Below, piece after piece: positions 26,600-35,367 of a DNA stretch of 54,811 nt; position 1 is the stretch's first letter; the number at the start of each line of letters is the position of its first letter. Source of the DNA: Planctomycetaceae bacterium (lineage in GTDB: Bacteria; Planctomycetota; Planctomycetia; Pirellulales; UBA1268). The notes under the pieces were generated by a model. It saw only the letters and a list, made by a program, of their open reading frames with translations, searched no databases and was not told where the DNA came from. The translations under genes were made by a program, and so were the position numbers. The DNA is taken from positions 1 through 54,811 of the forward strand of contig CANGGT010000005.1 in assembly GCA_947453375.1 (NCBI GenBank), read 5' to 3'.

Positions 26600-27700
26600 A
26601 TGGCTACTCCCCCTCTGCCCCCGTCTTCCTCGCCCCCCCCCCACCCCGTCTCGCCACCGCGGCGACCGTGGGACGACTCCCTCTTTCTTCGGGCCTGCCG
26701 CCGGGAGGCGGTGCCGCGGACGCCAGTGTGGCTCATGCGACAGGCCGGGCGATACCTGCCCGAATACCGCCAAGTGCGCGGCCGCGTCGCCTTCATGGAG
26801 CTTTGCAAGACGCCCAGCCTCGCGGCCGAGGTGATGCTCTCCACGGTGGCCAGGCTAGGGGTCGATGCGGCGATCATCTTCAGCGATCTCCTCCCGATCC
26901 TCGAGCCGATGGGGATGGATCTCGAGTTCGCCGCCGGTGAGGGACCGGTGATCCACAATCCGGTTCGCGAGGCGGCCGACGTGGCGCGGGTCCGGGAACT
27001 CGACGACCTCGATCCCCTCGCCTACGTCTTTGATTGCGTGCGGGAGACGCGCGCCGGCCTCGACGAGACGCTGCCGGTGATCGGCTTCGCGGGAGCCCCG
27101 TTCACCCTGGCCGGGTATTGCATCGAGGGGGGAACGAGCAAGTCGTGGCTCCACACGAAGTCGCTGATGTATCGCGAGCCCGAGGCGTGGCACGATCTCA
27201 TGGACCGTCTCGCACGGGGGGTGAGTCGCTATCTTCTCGCCCAACTCGACGCCGGAGCGCAGTGTGTTCAACTCTTCGACAGCTGGGTCGGCTGCCTCGG
27301 TCCCGAGGACTACCGTCGCTACGTCCTGCCCCACAGCCGGACGGCGATGGCGGCGGCGCTCGAGCGGGCTCCGGTCGTCCACTTTGCCACCGGCAATCCC
27401 TCCCTCCTCCCGCTCCTCGCCGAGGCAGGCGGAACCGTCATCGGCGTCGATTGGCGAATCGGGCTGGACGAGGCCTGGCGAGCGATCGGCCACGATCGGG
27501 CGATCCAGGGAAATCTCGATCCGGCAGTGCTCCTCGCCGATCGGGCCACCGTCCGCCGCCGGGCGGGGGATGTCCTGGCTGCCGCGGCCGGCCGTCCGGG
27601 GCACATTTTCAACCTCGGTCATGGCGTCCATCCGCAGACGCCGGTCGAGAACGTCCTCGAACTGATCGCCGCGGTCAAGGAACTAGGATCGCGGTCCTGA
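26600..27700 (+). CDS. hemE: Uroporphyrinogen decarboxylase
   Basis: A 366-residue enzyme converting uroporphyrinogen III to coproporphyrinogen III by four decarboxylations in the cytosol. The signature PVWLMRQAGRYLPEYR (about residues 42-57) carries the substrate-carboxylate-binding Arg residues. IIFSDLLPI provides the essential Asp (about residue 96), FAGAPFTLAGYCIEGG is the second conserved block and FNLGHGVHPQTP the C-terminal one. The N-terminal 22 residues are Pro/Ser-rich and not part of the fold, so the true start could be slightly later, but no better codon is seen. It is divergent from the ccsA/hemX-hemA operon. Confidence 0.95.
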   Translation: MATPPLPPSSSPPPHPVSPPRRPWDDSLFLRACRREAVPRTPVWLMRQAGRYLPEYRQVRGRVAFMELCKTPSLAAEVMLSTVARLGVDAAIIFSDLLPILEPMGMDLEFAAGEGPVIHNPVREAADVARVRELDDLDPLAYVFDCVRETRAGLDETLPVIGFAGAPFTLAGYCIEGGTSKSWLHTKSLMYREPEAWHDLMDRLARGVSRYLLAQLDAGAQCVQLFDSWVGCLGPEDYRRYVLPHSRTAMAAALERAPVVHFATGNPSLLPLLAEAGGTVIGVDWRIGLDEAWRAIGHDRAIQGNLDPAVLLADRATVRRRAGDVLAAAAGRPGHIFNLGHGVHPQTPVENVLELIAAVKELGSRS

Positions 27701-27889
27701 GGGAATCCCGAGGTTGTCCGTCCGCTGATGCCGGCTCGGAATTGGCTTTGGCGGCCGCCGGAACGGGGTACTCGAGCCTCCCCCTCCCCATGGACCTCCC
27801 CCGCAGGGTACAAAGGCGTGTTGCGCGCCACCGCCCTCCGGACGACGACCCGCGCAGCATCCCGATTCACACCCGTGGACTCCTGCTGC

Positions 27890-30800
27890 ATGGCGACGCT
27901 CGAACAACGACTGTTCCACCTGTTCGAAAACTCCGACCTCGAGGTGGCCCGGTCGGCGGTCGCCGTGAAGGTCAACTGTCCACGCGTCGGGCAGGTCAGC
28001 GGGACGGTCGACGGGCTCCAGGGCGCGGCGCTCGGCGCCGGCCCCCATTCGGTGTCGCTCGAACTGTCAGCGAGCCGGCGCGGCGGAATGACGCTCGAAG
28101 CCCGAGTCAGCTCCCTGCGGGGGCGGGCTGGCCATCCCTGTCCGGTGCTCGCCGCCGTCCTCCTCGAAGTCGATCGTCGGGGCCTTCTCGCCGGAATCCA
28201 TGACAACACGCCGATCACGCTCCATGTCGTCCCTGCCGATGACGTGGAGGCCGAAGACGAGATGCCAGAAGCTGTCGAGGAGATCGATGCCGAGGCCGAA
28301 TCGGTCGACGCAGAGCCTGTCGGGGGCGCGGATCGCGAGATCGAACCGGCAATCGTGACCCGGAAGCCCCCGGTGCGGATGCCGGCCTGGGCGACCGATC
28401 TCGAGGATCGAAGGCGCCTCGTCGAGCCGGCCGTGCGGACCCGCGCTATCTCGGTCGCCGATGGACGGCGGGCGACCGGATCGCTCGTCTTCCTCCTCGA
28501 TCTGGCCGCCTCCGCCGATGCCTCGGCGGCGGTGATCATTCCCTGCCGGATGCAGCTCGACGTCGCCGGGCACACGACGGGGCGCCCGCGACCGGTGATC
28601 ATCGGTCCCGGACCGTCGGCCGATTCCGACTGGGATCAGGTCGATGCCCAGGAGCGGGCGATCCTCGCCCGACTCATCGGCACCGTCCCGCTGGCCGACG
28701 CTGCCACACCAGAGCCGCTCGAGCGGCGGACCGTGTCTCGGATCGCCATCAGCGCCCAGTCGGCCGTCGAGCACGTGGCGATGCTTTGCGAGCAGGGCCG
28801 ACTGGTCGTGCAGCCGGAGCCGCGCCGCAATCCCGAACTCGTTGTGCCGTTGGCTTGGGACGGCGGCCGGGCGTGGGAGTTTGCCCTCGTCCTCGAGCCG
28901 GAGGACCCGCCGTCGCTTCGCGGGGAGACGCTCCGCGAGATGGCCGAGAGCGAAGGGCCCACCACGCTTCCGCGCCCCGGCAAGGCAACGCTGCGTGGCA
29001 TGCTCGTGCGTGGGAGCGAGCGGCGCGACATCCGCGAGCCGCGGGCCATCCTCCGGGCCGGGTTGGTGGTCTTTTCCGACCGCATCGCTCGGCTGTCGCT
29101 GGGAGAATCCCCCGGCAACTCCCAGGCGGCCGGATGGCTCCACCAATTCGAACGACGCGGTCCGATCGAACTGGCCGGCTCGCAGTCGGACGGCCTCATC
29201 GAGCGGTTGGCCTCGCTGGCCGACGTTCCGCGGCTGCTTCTTCCTTCCTGGACGGGCTGGCGGATCGAGTCGGGGACGCCCCGGCCAAAGCTCGTGCTCG
29301 ACGATTCCCGGGCGGTGACCTCGACCGATGACGATGCCGACCCCGATGGTGCGGCACGCCGTGGTCGTCGTCGTTCGGTGCCCCGCGTCCAACTCGCCGG
29401 GAGGGTGTGGTTCGAGTACGGCGGGATGCAGATCGAGGCCGACGATCCGGCGGGGGGCGCCGCCGACGCCGAACGACGGGTGTTCGTCCGCCGCGATCGT
29501 GCGGCCGAGCGCGAAGCGCTCGCGATGCTTCCCCGATTCGGGGCCACCGCGGCGCGGCCCGAGGTCGAGGGGGAGACGGTCACCCACCACGTGGAGATCG
29601 CCAGGGCCCGTCTCGACTCCTCCGTCCCGCAGCTCGCCGCAGCCGGCTGGGCCGTCGAGGTGGCAGGCCGCCGCTATCGTCCCGCAGGGAGCGTTGCCTG
29701 GAACGTCACCAGCGGGATCGATTGGTTCGAGCTCTCCGGGTCGGTCGATTTCGGCGGCGTGATGGCCGACATGCCGGCGCTCCTGGAAGCGCTTGCCCGC
29801 GGTGACCGGGCCGTGGAACTCCCCGACGGGTCGCTCGGCATCCTTCCTGATGGGTTCGCGGCGCAGTTCGAGCCGATGGTGGCGCTGGCGCAGAAGCACG
29901 ACGGGCGTCTGCGGTACGGACGCATCCAAGTGGCGCTCCTCGACGCCCTCCTCGCCGGCCAGCCGCAGTCGCACGTCGACGAGGCGTTCGACCGGATCCG
30001 CAGCGAATTGGCCCGGGGCGAGCGGCCGGAGGCCGAGAACGAACCGGAGGGGTTCAAGGGGACGCTCCGCCACTACCAGCGGGAAGGGCTCGGCTGGCTG
30101 ACGTTCCTGGAGCGGATGGGGCTCGGCGGATGCCTGGCCGACGACATGGGTCTCGGAAAGACGATTCAAGTGCTGGCGATGTTCGTCCGTCGCCGCGAGG
30201 TCGTGACGGCCGGCGGGCTGGCCCACCGGCCGTCGCTGGTGATCGTGCCGAAGAGTCTCGTCTTCAACTGGATGGATGAGGCGGCGAAGTTCGGCCCCGC
30301 CCTCCGCGTCGTCAACCACACCGGCAATCAGCGGACCGAGGGATCGGACTCGCTCGCCGATGCCGATCTCGTCCTCACGACATACGGGACGTTGCGACGC
30401 GACATCATGCGGCACCGCGATGTCGAGTTTGACTACGTCGTCCTCGACGAAGCGCAATCGATCAAGAACGCCGGCAGCCAGGCCGCGAAGGCCTGTCGCC
30501 TGCTCCGTGCCCGTCACCGGCTGGCACTCACCGGTACGCCGGTCGAGAACCACATCGGCGAGCTGTGGAGCATCTTCGAGTTTCTCAATCCGGGGCAGCT
30601 CGGCAGCGCGGCCCGCCTGAAGCGATTTCTCTCCGGCGGCCGGGGTGGGAGTGCCGCGGAGGTCGTGGCCCGGGCGGTGCGTCCCTTCCTCCTCCGCCGC
30701 ACCAAATCGCAGGTGCTCTCCGACCTCCCGGAGAAGACCGAGCAGACGATCTTCTGCGAGCTCGGGGAGACGCAGCGAAAGGCCTACGACGAGCTCCGCG

Positions 30801-31450
30801 AGCACTATCGTCAGGAGCTTTCTGGCCGGATCGGCAAGATGGGGATCGGCCGATCGCGGATCGCCGTGCTCGAGGCGCTCCTCCGGCTGCGGCAGACCGC
30901 CTGCCATCCCGGGCTGGTCGATGCGGGCCGGATCGACGAGCCGGCCGCCAAACTCGAGACGCTCCTCGAGCAGCTCGGGGAGGTGCTCGCGGAAGGGCAC
31001 AAGGTGCTCGTCTTCAGTCAGTTCACGAGCTTTCTCTCCATCGTCCGCCGGCAACTCGACGCCCGCTCGATTCCCTACGAATACCTCGACGGCAAGACGA
31101 CCGATCGCCAGGCCCGCGTTGCCCACTTCCAGGAGGATCCGGACTGCCGGCTGTTCCTCGTCAGCCTCAAAGCGGGCGGCCAAGGGCTCAACCTCACTGC
31201 GGCCGACTACATCTACATCCTCGACCCCTGGTGGAACCCCGCCGTCGAGGCCCAGGCCGTCGACCGTGCCCACCGCATCGGCCAGACACGGCGAGTGTTC
31301 GCCTACCGTCTCATCGCCCGGGACACCGTCGAGGAGAAGATCCTCGCCCTCCAGGACCGGAAGCGCGATCTCGCCGAATCGATCGTCCGTGCCGACGAGA
31401 ACATGATCTCGACTCTTACCCCCGAGGATGTCGAATTGCTCCTCTCCTGA
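27890..31450 (+). CDS. SNF2-family DNA helicase/translocase
   Basis: A 1186-residue protein. The C-terminal half is a full SNF2 motor: motif I DDMGLGKTIQ (about residue 750), II DEAQSIKN (about 854), III LTGTPVENH (about 880), the helicase C-terminal lobe with VLVFSQFTSF, motif V (GGQGLNLTAADYI) and VI (QAVDRAHRIGQTR). The first 720 residues are not a domain I can name. They contain an acidic stretch near 125-150 and beta-rich segments, and resemble the extended N-termini of bacterial SNF2 proteins. The ATG at 27890 begins protein-like sequence; the open frame before it is Arg/Thr/Ser-rich. A chromatin-like or transcription-recycling role (compare RapA) is possible, but no RapA-specific N-terminal domain is seen. 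A two-component pair follows. Confidence 0.9.
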   Translation: MATLEQRLFHLFENSDLEVARSAVAVKVNCPRVGQVSGTVDGLQGAALGAGPHSVSLELSASRRGGMTLEARVSSLRGRAGHPCPVLAAVLLEVDRRGLLAGIHDNTPITLHVVPADDVEAEDEMPEAVEEIDAEAESVDAEPVGGADREIEPAIVTRKPPVRMPAWATDLEDRRRLVEPAVRTRAISVADGRRATGSLVFLLDLAASADASAAVIIPCRMQLDVAGHTTGRPRPVIIGPGPSADSDWDQVDAQERAILARLIGTVPLADAATPEPLERRTVSRIAISAQSAVEHVAMLCEQGRLVVQPEPRRNPELVVPLAWDGGRAWEFALVLEPEDPPSLRGETLREMAESEGPTTLPRPGKATLRGMLVRGSERRDIREPRAILRAGLVVFSDRIARLSLGESPGNSQAAGWLHQFERRGPIELAGSQSDGLIERLASLADVPRLLLPSWTGWRIESGTPRPKLVLDDSRAVTSTDDDADPDGAARRGRRRSVPRVQLAGRVWFEYGGMQIEADDPAGGAADAERRVFVRRDRAAEREALAMLPRFGATAARPEVEGETVTHHVEIARARLDSSVPQLAAAGWAVEVAGRRYRPAGSVAWNVTSGIDWFELSGSVDFGGVMADMPALLEALARGDRAVELPDGSLGILPDGFAAQFEPMVALAQKHDGRLRYGRIQVALLDALLAGQPQSHVDEAFDRIRSELARGERPEAENEPEGFKGTLRHYQREGLGWLTFLERMGLGGCLADDMGLGKTIQVLAMFVRRREVVTAGGLAHRPSLVIVPKSLVFNWMDEAAKFGPALRVVNHTGNQRTEGSDSLADADLVLTTYGTLRRDIMRHRDVEFDYVVLDEAQSIKNAGSQAAKACRLLRARHRLALTGTPVENHIGELWSIFEFLNPGQLGSAARLKRFLSGGRGGSAAEVVARAVRPFLLRRTKSQVLSDLPEKTEQTIFCELGETQRKAYDELREHYRQELSGRIGKMGIGRSRIAVLEALLRLRQTACHPGLVDAGRIDEPAAKLETLLEQLGEVLAEGHKVLVFSQFTSFLSIVRRQLDARSIPYEYLDGKTTDRQARVAHFQEDPDCRLFLVSLKAGGQGLNLTAADYIYILDPWWNPAVEAQAVDRAHRIGQTRRVFAYRLIARDTVEEKILALQDRKRDLAESIVRADENMISTLTPEDVELLLS

Positions 31451-31500
31451 CGGCCGGGGGCTCTCACGGAAATCTAACGCCGGGGCCCGCGGGCAGAGCG

Positions 31501-31506
31501 TAAAAT
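31501..31506 (+). promoter_or_regulatory. Candidate -10 upstream of the response regulator
   Basis: TAAAAT is an AT island after the GC-rich palindrome GGGGCCCGCGGGC, 122 bases before the chosen ATG. It would also fit expression from the in-frame GTG at 31517 or ATG at 31556. There is no clear -35. Confidence 0.3.
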
Positions 31507-31627
31507 TGCCTTCGTCGTGGACTGTCTGTCGACGTTTCCTGGGAGCGGTTACGCGATGCCGGTGGGATTCGACTTTGTCCAGCGCTCGGAGGACCGGGCG
31601 GCGACCTGTGGGCTTTCCGGTGATGAC

Positions 31628-32377
31628 ATGGATCACGGTGGCGTCGGCGTGAAGCAACATCCACTCAAAGGACGCAGCGGCCCCGCGGCGATCCAGCCGC
31701 GGATCCTCGTCGTCGATGACGAAGAGGATCTCCTCGAACTGGTCCGCTTCAATCTCGCGCGTGACGGGTATGACGTCCTCGGCGTCGTTTGTGGCGAGGA
31801 GGCCCTCAAGGCCGTTCGCCGCGACCCGCCAGATCTCATCGTCCTCGACTTGATGCTTCCCGGCCTCGACGGCCTCGAGGTCTGTCGGCGACTCAAGGCT
31901 GATCCGCGGACGCGCGAGATCCCGATCGTCATGCTCACGGCCAAGAGCGAGGAACGCGATGTCGTCTCCGGCCTCGAACGCGGCGCCGACGACTACATCA
32001 CCAAGCCGTTCAGCCCGAGAGTCCTCTCCGCGCGCGTCAAGGCCCTCCTGCGGCGCTTGGAATCGGAGCGGAATGCGGATCTCGAGTCGACCGTTGAGGT
32101 CCACGACCTCGTCATCCATCCCGGCCGGCACGAGGTGCATCTGGCCGGGGAAGTGGTCGATCTGACCTACACCGAGTTTGCTCTCCTCCACTTCCTCGCG
32201 AAGAAGCCCGGCTGGGCGTTCACGCGGACTCAGATCGTCGATGCGGTGAAGGGGGAGGATTATCCGGTCACCGAGCGATCGGTCGACGTGCAGGTGGCCG
32301 GCCTGCGGAAGAAACTTGGCGACCACGCCTCCTACATCGAGACGGTGCGGGGGGTCGGGTACCGTTTCCGCGCGTGA
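31628..32377 (+). CDS. OmpR/PhoB-type response regulator
   Basis: A 249-residue regulator (start chosen at 31628; in-frame GTG 31517 and ATG 31556 are alternatives, as the N-terminus before RILVVDDEED is not conserved). The receiver domain has the acidic pair Asp30-Asp31, phosphoacceptor Asp74 in IVLDLMLPGLDG, Thr104 and Lys126 in DYITKPFSP. The winged-helix DNA-binding domain follows with the family's TYTEFALLHFLAKKPGWAFTR region and the terminal YIETVRGVGYRF. It is paired with the kinase 167 bp downstream. The receiver and effector are closest in style to PhoB, but no pst/phoU genes are nearby, so phosphate as the signal is not shown. Confidence 0.92.
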   Translation: MDHGGVGVKQHPLKGRSGPAAIQPRILVVDDEEDLLELVRFNLARDGYDVLGVVCGEEALKAVRRDPPDLIVLDLMLPGLDGLEVCRRLKADPRTREIPIVMLTAKSEERDVVSGLERGADDYITKPFSPRVLSARVKALLRRLESERNADLESTVEVHDLVIHPGRHEVHLAGEVVDLTYTEFALLHFLAKKPGWAFTRTQIVDAVKGEDYPVTERSVDVQVAGLRKKLGDHASYIETVRGVGYRFRA

Positions 32378-32544
32378 TCGGCGGCCTCCTTTCCGTGGCC
32401 GTGCCGGTTGTGCGACACTGACGACGGCGCGGCTGTCGTGCGGACGACGCGGTGGGCCGGAAGGCGCTGGTCGGCCAGCATCCGGACGTGCCCTTCGACC
32501 CGGGATCATCGATCCCCGCGCGTGATCGCACGGCACTCGTATCT

Positions 32545-34332
32545 ATGCCACGTTCCCGACTTGCCTGGCGCTGGTTTGCGGCCTGGTGTCTCCTTGCCAT
32601 CGGGGTGGTGGTGGTCTGTCAATGGCTCGCCTCCGTGGAACTGGCCCGCCTGGCCGACACGATGCAGGTGGAGCAGATGACCGAGATGGCTCGAACGTTG
32701 TCCGCCGGCGTTCCCGATGACCCCGCCGCCGATCGATCATGGATCGCCGAGTTCACGCGCGGGACCGGGAGTGCCCCGGGATCGTTCGTCGAGGTTTTCG
32801 GCCGGGATGGGCAGCCGATCGTGGCGGCAGCGGCGGCGCAGAACGCATCCCCGAGCGCCGATGGGAAGGGGCTCGACGCCGGGGCGCTGGCCGAGGCGAT
32901 TGATGGACGCCGGTCCACTTCTGGACGCTACGATGCGCCGAGCGCCAGCCGGACGGTGTCGATCGTCTATCCGATCGTGCGGGAGGGTCGGACGACGGCG
33001 ATCGTCCGTGTGACCGCCAACACCACGGCGGCCGATGCCGGGCTGGCCGCTGCACAGCGACGATTGGTCGTGGGCGCTCTGGCAGGGGCGGCCGCGGCGA
33101 TCCTGGCCGGGTGGCTCCTCGCCCGCCGCACCGCGGGGCCCTTCGAGGATCTGGCGGACGCCGCCTCCCAGTTGGCCGCCGGGGCGATCGCCGTTCCCCT
33201 CCCGGCCTCCGACGTCGCAGAGGTTTCGGCACTCGCCCGAGCCATCGAGACACTCCGCGGCCAATTGGTCGAACGGGGGCTGACGATCGGTCGCCAGGGG
33301 ACGCAGCAGGAGGCCGTCCTGGGGAGCATGATCGAGGGGGTGCTCGCGGTCGACGCCAGGCAGCGGATCGTGAGCATCAATCGGGCCGCAGCCGATCTCC
33401 TCGGACTCGATGCCGCAGGCGTGCTCGGTCGCCCGATCCAGGAGGTTGTGAGGAACGCCGATCTCCGTCAGTTCGCCCTCCAGGCGATCGACTGCCGGGA
33501 AACGGTGGAGGACGACCTCGTGCTCCGTGCGGCCCGCGACCGCACGCTCCGCGTCCGCGGGACACCGCTGCGCGACATGTCGGGGGAAGGGGGCGCGGTG
33601 ATCGTGCTCAACGACATCACCGACATCCGCCACCTCGAGAACGTCCGTCGCGACTTCGTCGCCAACGTGTCCCACGAATTGAAGACGCCGGTCGCCTCGA
33701 TCAAGGGCTTCGTCGAGACGCTGCTCGAGGGACGGGTCGACGACGCCGACGACCGGCGGCGATTCCTCGAGATCATCGCGCGGCAAGCGGACAGGCTCGG
33801 AGCGATCATCGAGGACCTCCTCGCTCTGTCTCGGATCGAGCAGGCGGAGGGGATGGGCGATCTGCCATTGGAGAGGGTCGGCGTGGATGACGTGTTCTCG
33901 GCTGTCGTCGCCGAGTGCGGCCCCCGTGCCGACGAACGCTCGATCGTCATCCGGGTCGAGTCGCCGCCCGGGCTCGAGGCCGAGGTCAATGCCCCGCTCC
34001 TCGAGCAGGCCCTCATCAATCTGGTCGATAACGCCCTGAAATACAGCGATCCAGGGGGCGAAGTTGTGGTGGGGGCAGCGCCCGGTGTGGATGGGATGCT
34101 CGAACTGATGGTCCGTGACCATGGCTCCGGAATCGGGGCGGAGCATCTGCCACGCCTCTTCGAGCGCTTCTACCGCGTCGACAAGGGGCGCAGCCGCAAG
34201 CTCGGCGGCACGGGGCTGGGCCTGTCGATCGTCAAGCACATCGTCCAGGCCCACGGCGGAACGGTGGCCGTCGAGAGCACGCCCGGCGTCGGGAGCACCT
34301 TTCGGGTGCGCCTCCCGGTGAGCCGGGGGTGA
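32545..34332 (+). CDS. PhoR-like membrane sensor histidine kinase
   Basis: A 595-residue kinase. TM1 is at about residues 8-27, a periplasmic sensor domain lies at about 28-170, TM2 is at about 172-196, then HAMP, a PAS-like domain (GVLAVDARQRIVSINRAA near 265), HisKA with phospho-acceptor His377 in NVSHELKTPVASIKG, and HATPase_c with N-box NLVDNALKYSDPGG, G1 DHGSGIG and G2 GTGLGLSIVKHI. The ATG at 32545 directly precedes the first TM and is preferred over upstream in-frame starts. The order regulator-kinase and the HAMP-PAS-HisKA layout match PhoR/WalK-type kinases. It should phosphorylate the adjacent regulator. Confidence 0.93.
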   Translation: MPRSRLAWRWFAAWCLLAIGVVVVCQWLASVELARLADTMQVEQMTEMARTLSAGVPDDPAADRSWIAEFTRGTGSAPGSFVEVFGRDGQPIVAAAAAQNASPSADGKGLDAGALAEAIDGRRSTSGRYDAPSASRTVSIVYPIVREGRTTAIVRVTANTTAADAGLAAAQRRLVVGALAGAAAAILAGWLLARRTAGPFEDLADAASQLAAGAIAVPLPASDVAEVSALARAIETLRGQLVERGLTIGRQGTQQEAVLGSMIEGVLAVDARQRIVSINRAAADLLGLDAAGVLGRPIQEVVRNADLRQFALQAIDCRETVEDDLVLRAARDRTLRVRGTPLRDMSGEGGAVIVLNDITDIRHLENVRRDFVANVSHELKTPVASIKGFVETLLEGRVDDADDRRRFLEIIARQADRLGAIIEDLLALSRIEQAEGMGDLPLERVGVDDVFSAVVAECGPRADERSIVIRVESPPGLEAEVNAPLLEQALINLVDNALKYSDPGGEVVVGAAPGVDGMLELMVRDHGSGIGAEHLPRLFERFYRVDKGRSRKLGGTGLGLSIVKHIVQAHGGTVAVESTPGVGSTFRVRLPVSRG

Positions 34333-34344
34333 CTCCGCTGCAAG

Positions 34345-35304
34345 TCATGCCTTCGGCTTGGCGTTGTGAAAGTCGACGATCTGTTTCCAGGCCTCCTCGG
34401 GCGTCTCGGCCCAGGAGAACAGGTCGAGGTGGTCGTCGGAGATCACCCCCTCATCTGCCATCTGCCGGAAATCGATGATCTTCGACCAATACTCGCGCCC
34501 GAAGAGGATGATCGGCACCGGCTGCATGCGGTGGGTCTGGCGGAGGGTGAGAGTCTCGAACATTTCGTCGAGGGTGCCGAACCCCCCGGGGAACAGGACC
34601 ACGGCCGCCGCACGGAGAATGAAGTGGAACTTCCGCAACGCGAAGTATTTGAACTGGAAGCAGAGATCGGGCGTGATGAAGGGGTTGGGCTGTTGCTCTG
34701 CGGGAAGCTTGATATTGAGACCGATTGACTGGCAGCCGACATCGAAGGCGCCGCGATTGGCAGCCTCCATGATCCCCGGACCGCCGCCGGTGACGACCAC
34801 GAAATCTCGGGCATCGTCGCACTGGTTGTCGATTGAAACGAGCCGGGCGAACTCCCGCGCCGCGTCGTAGTAGTAGCTGCGGGAGAGGAGCTTCTCAGCC
34901 CGTTCGACATCCCGTTTGAGCTTGGGGGAGTCGGGGTTGCCCTGCGCGGCCCGCCGCGCCTCGGTGAGCCGGCGCTTTGCGGCGCCACGCTCGACGATCT
35001 GTGTCCCGCCGAAGACGATCACGGTCGAATGGATCCGGTGTTCCTGGAAGGCAAGCTCCGGTTTGTGGAGCTCGAGGAGCATCCGCACGCCGCGGGTCTC
35101 GGGGCGATCCATGAGGAGGCGGTCGTGCTGCGCCAGGCTGTAGCTCGGGCTGGCAAGGATCGCCTCCATATTCTCCGCCACGAGAGCCACATCGTCGCCG
35201 AGCGTCGTGTCGGGGAGGATGGCACAGGTCTTCACCGGCTCGACGGGCTTCGGTTCGGCTGCGGGAGAGGGCGTCGGAACGGGCGATTTCGGTCGCTTGG
35301 GCAT
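34345..35304 (-). CDS. LOG-family (TIGR00730) nucleotide-binding protein
   Basis: A 319-residue protein of the LOG/LDcluster4 Rossmann family. The signatures are VVVTGGGPGIMEAANRGA (about residues 168-185) and the PGGFGTLDE motif (about 239-247), where the Glu is the catalytic residue in cytokinin-riboside 5'-monophosphate phosphoribohydrolases. It carries a 90-residue N-terminal extension (Pro/Lys-rich, then helical) and an Arg/Lys-rich helical insert before the first beta-strand motif, both usual in the long form of the family. Bacterial members hydrolyse nucleoside monophosphates such as AMP; cytokinin production is not implied. It lies 63 bp downstream of the MBL-fold gene on the same strand, possibly co-transcribed. 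Confidence 0.9.
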   Translation of the reverse strand: MPKRPKSPVPTPSPAAEPKPVEPVKTCAILPDTTLGDDVALVAENMEAILASPSYSLAQHDRLLMDRPETRGVRMLLELHKPELAFQEHRIHSTVIVFGGTQIVERGAAKRRLTEARRAAQGNPDSPKLKRDVERAEKLLSRSYYYDAAREFARLVSIDNQCDDARDFVVVTGGGPGIMEAANRGAFDVGCQSIGLNIKLPAEQQPNPFITPDLCFQFKYFALRKFHFILRAAAVVLFPGGFGTLDEMFETLTLRQTHRMQPVPIILFGREYWSKIIDFRQMADEGVISDDHLDLFSWAETPEEAWKQIVDFHNAKPKA

Positions 35305-35367
35305 TGGGGAGAGTGTGCTCGCGAGGGAACAAGAGGGTGGACGGACACGACGGGGGGGATCCCCGCC

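Noticed and set aside
28067-32536. A 1489-codon minus-strand open frame opposite the SNF2 and response-regulator genes
   Set aside because: Its composition is Arg/Gly/Pro/His-rich without any fold; long antisense openness is a by-product of G/C-ending codons in GC-rich genes.
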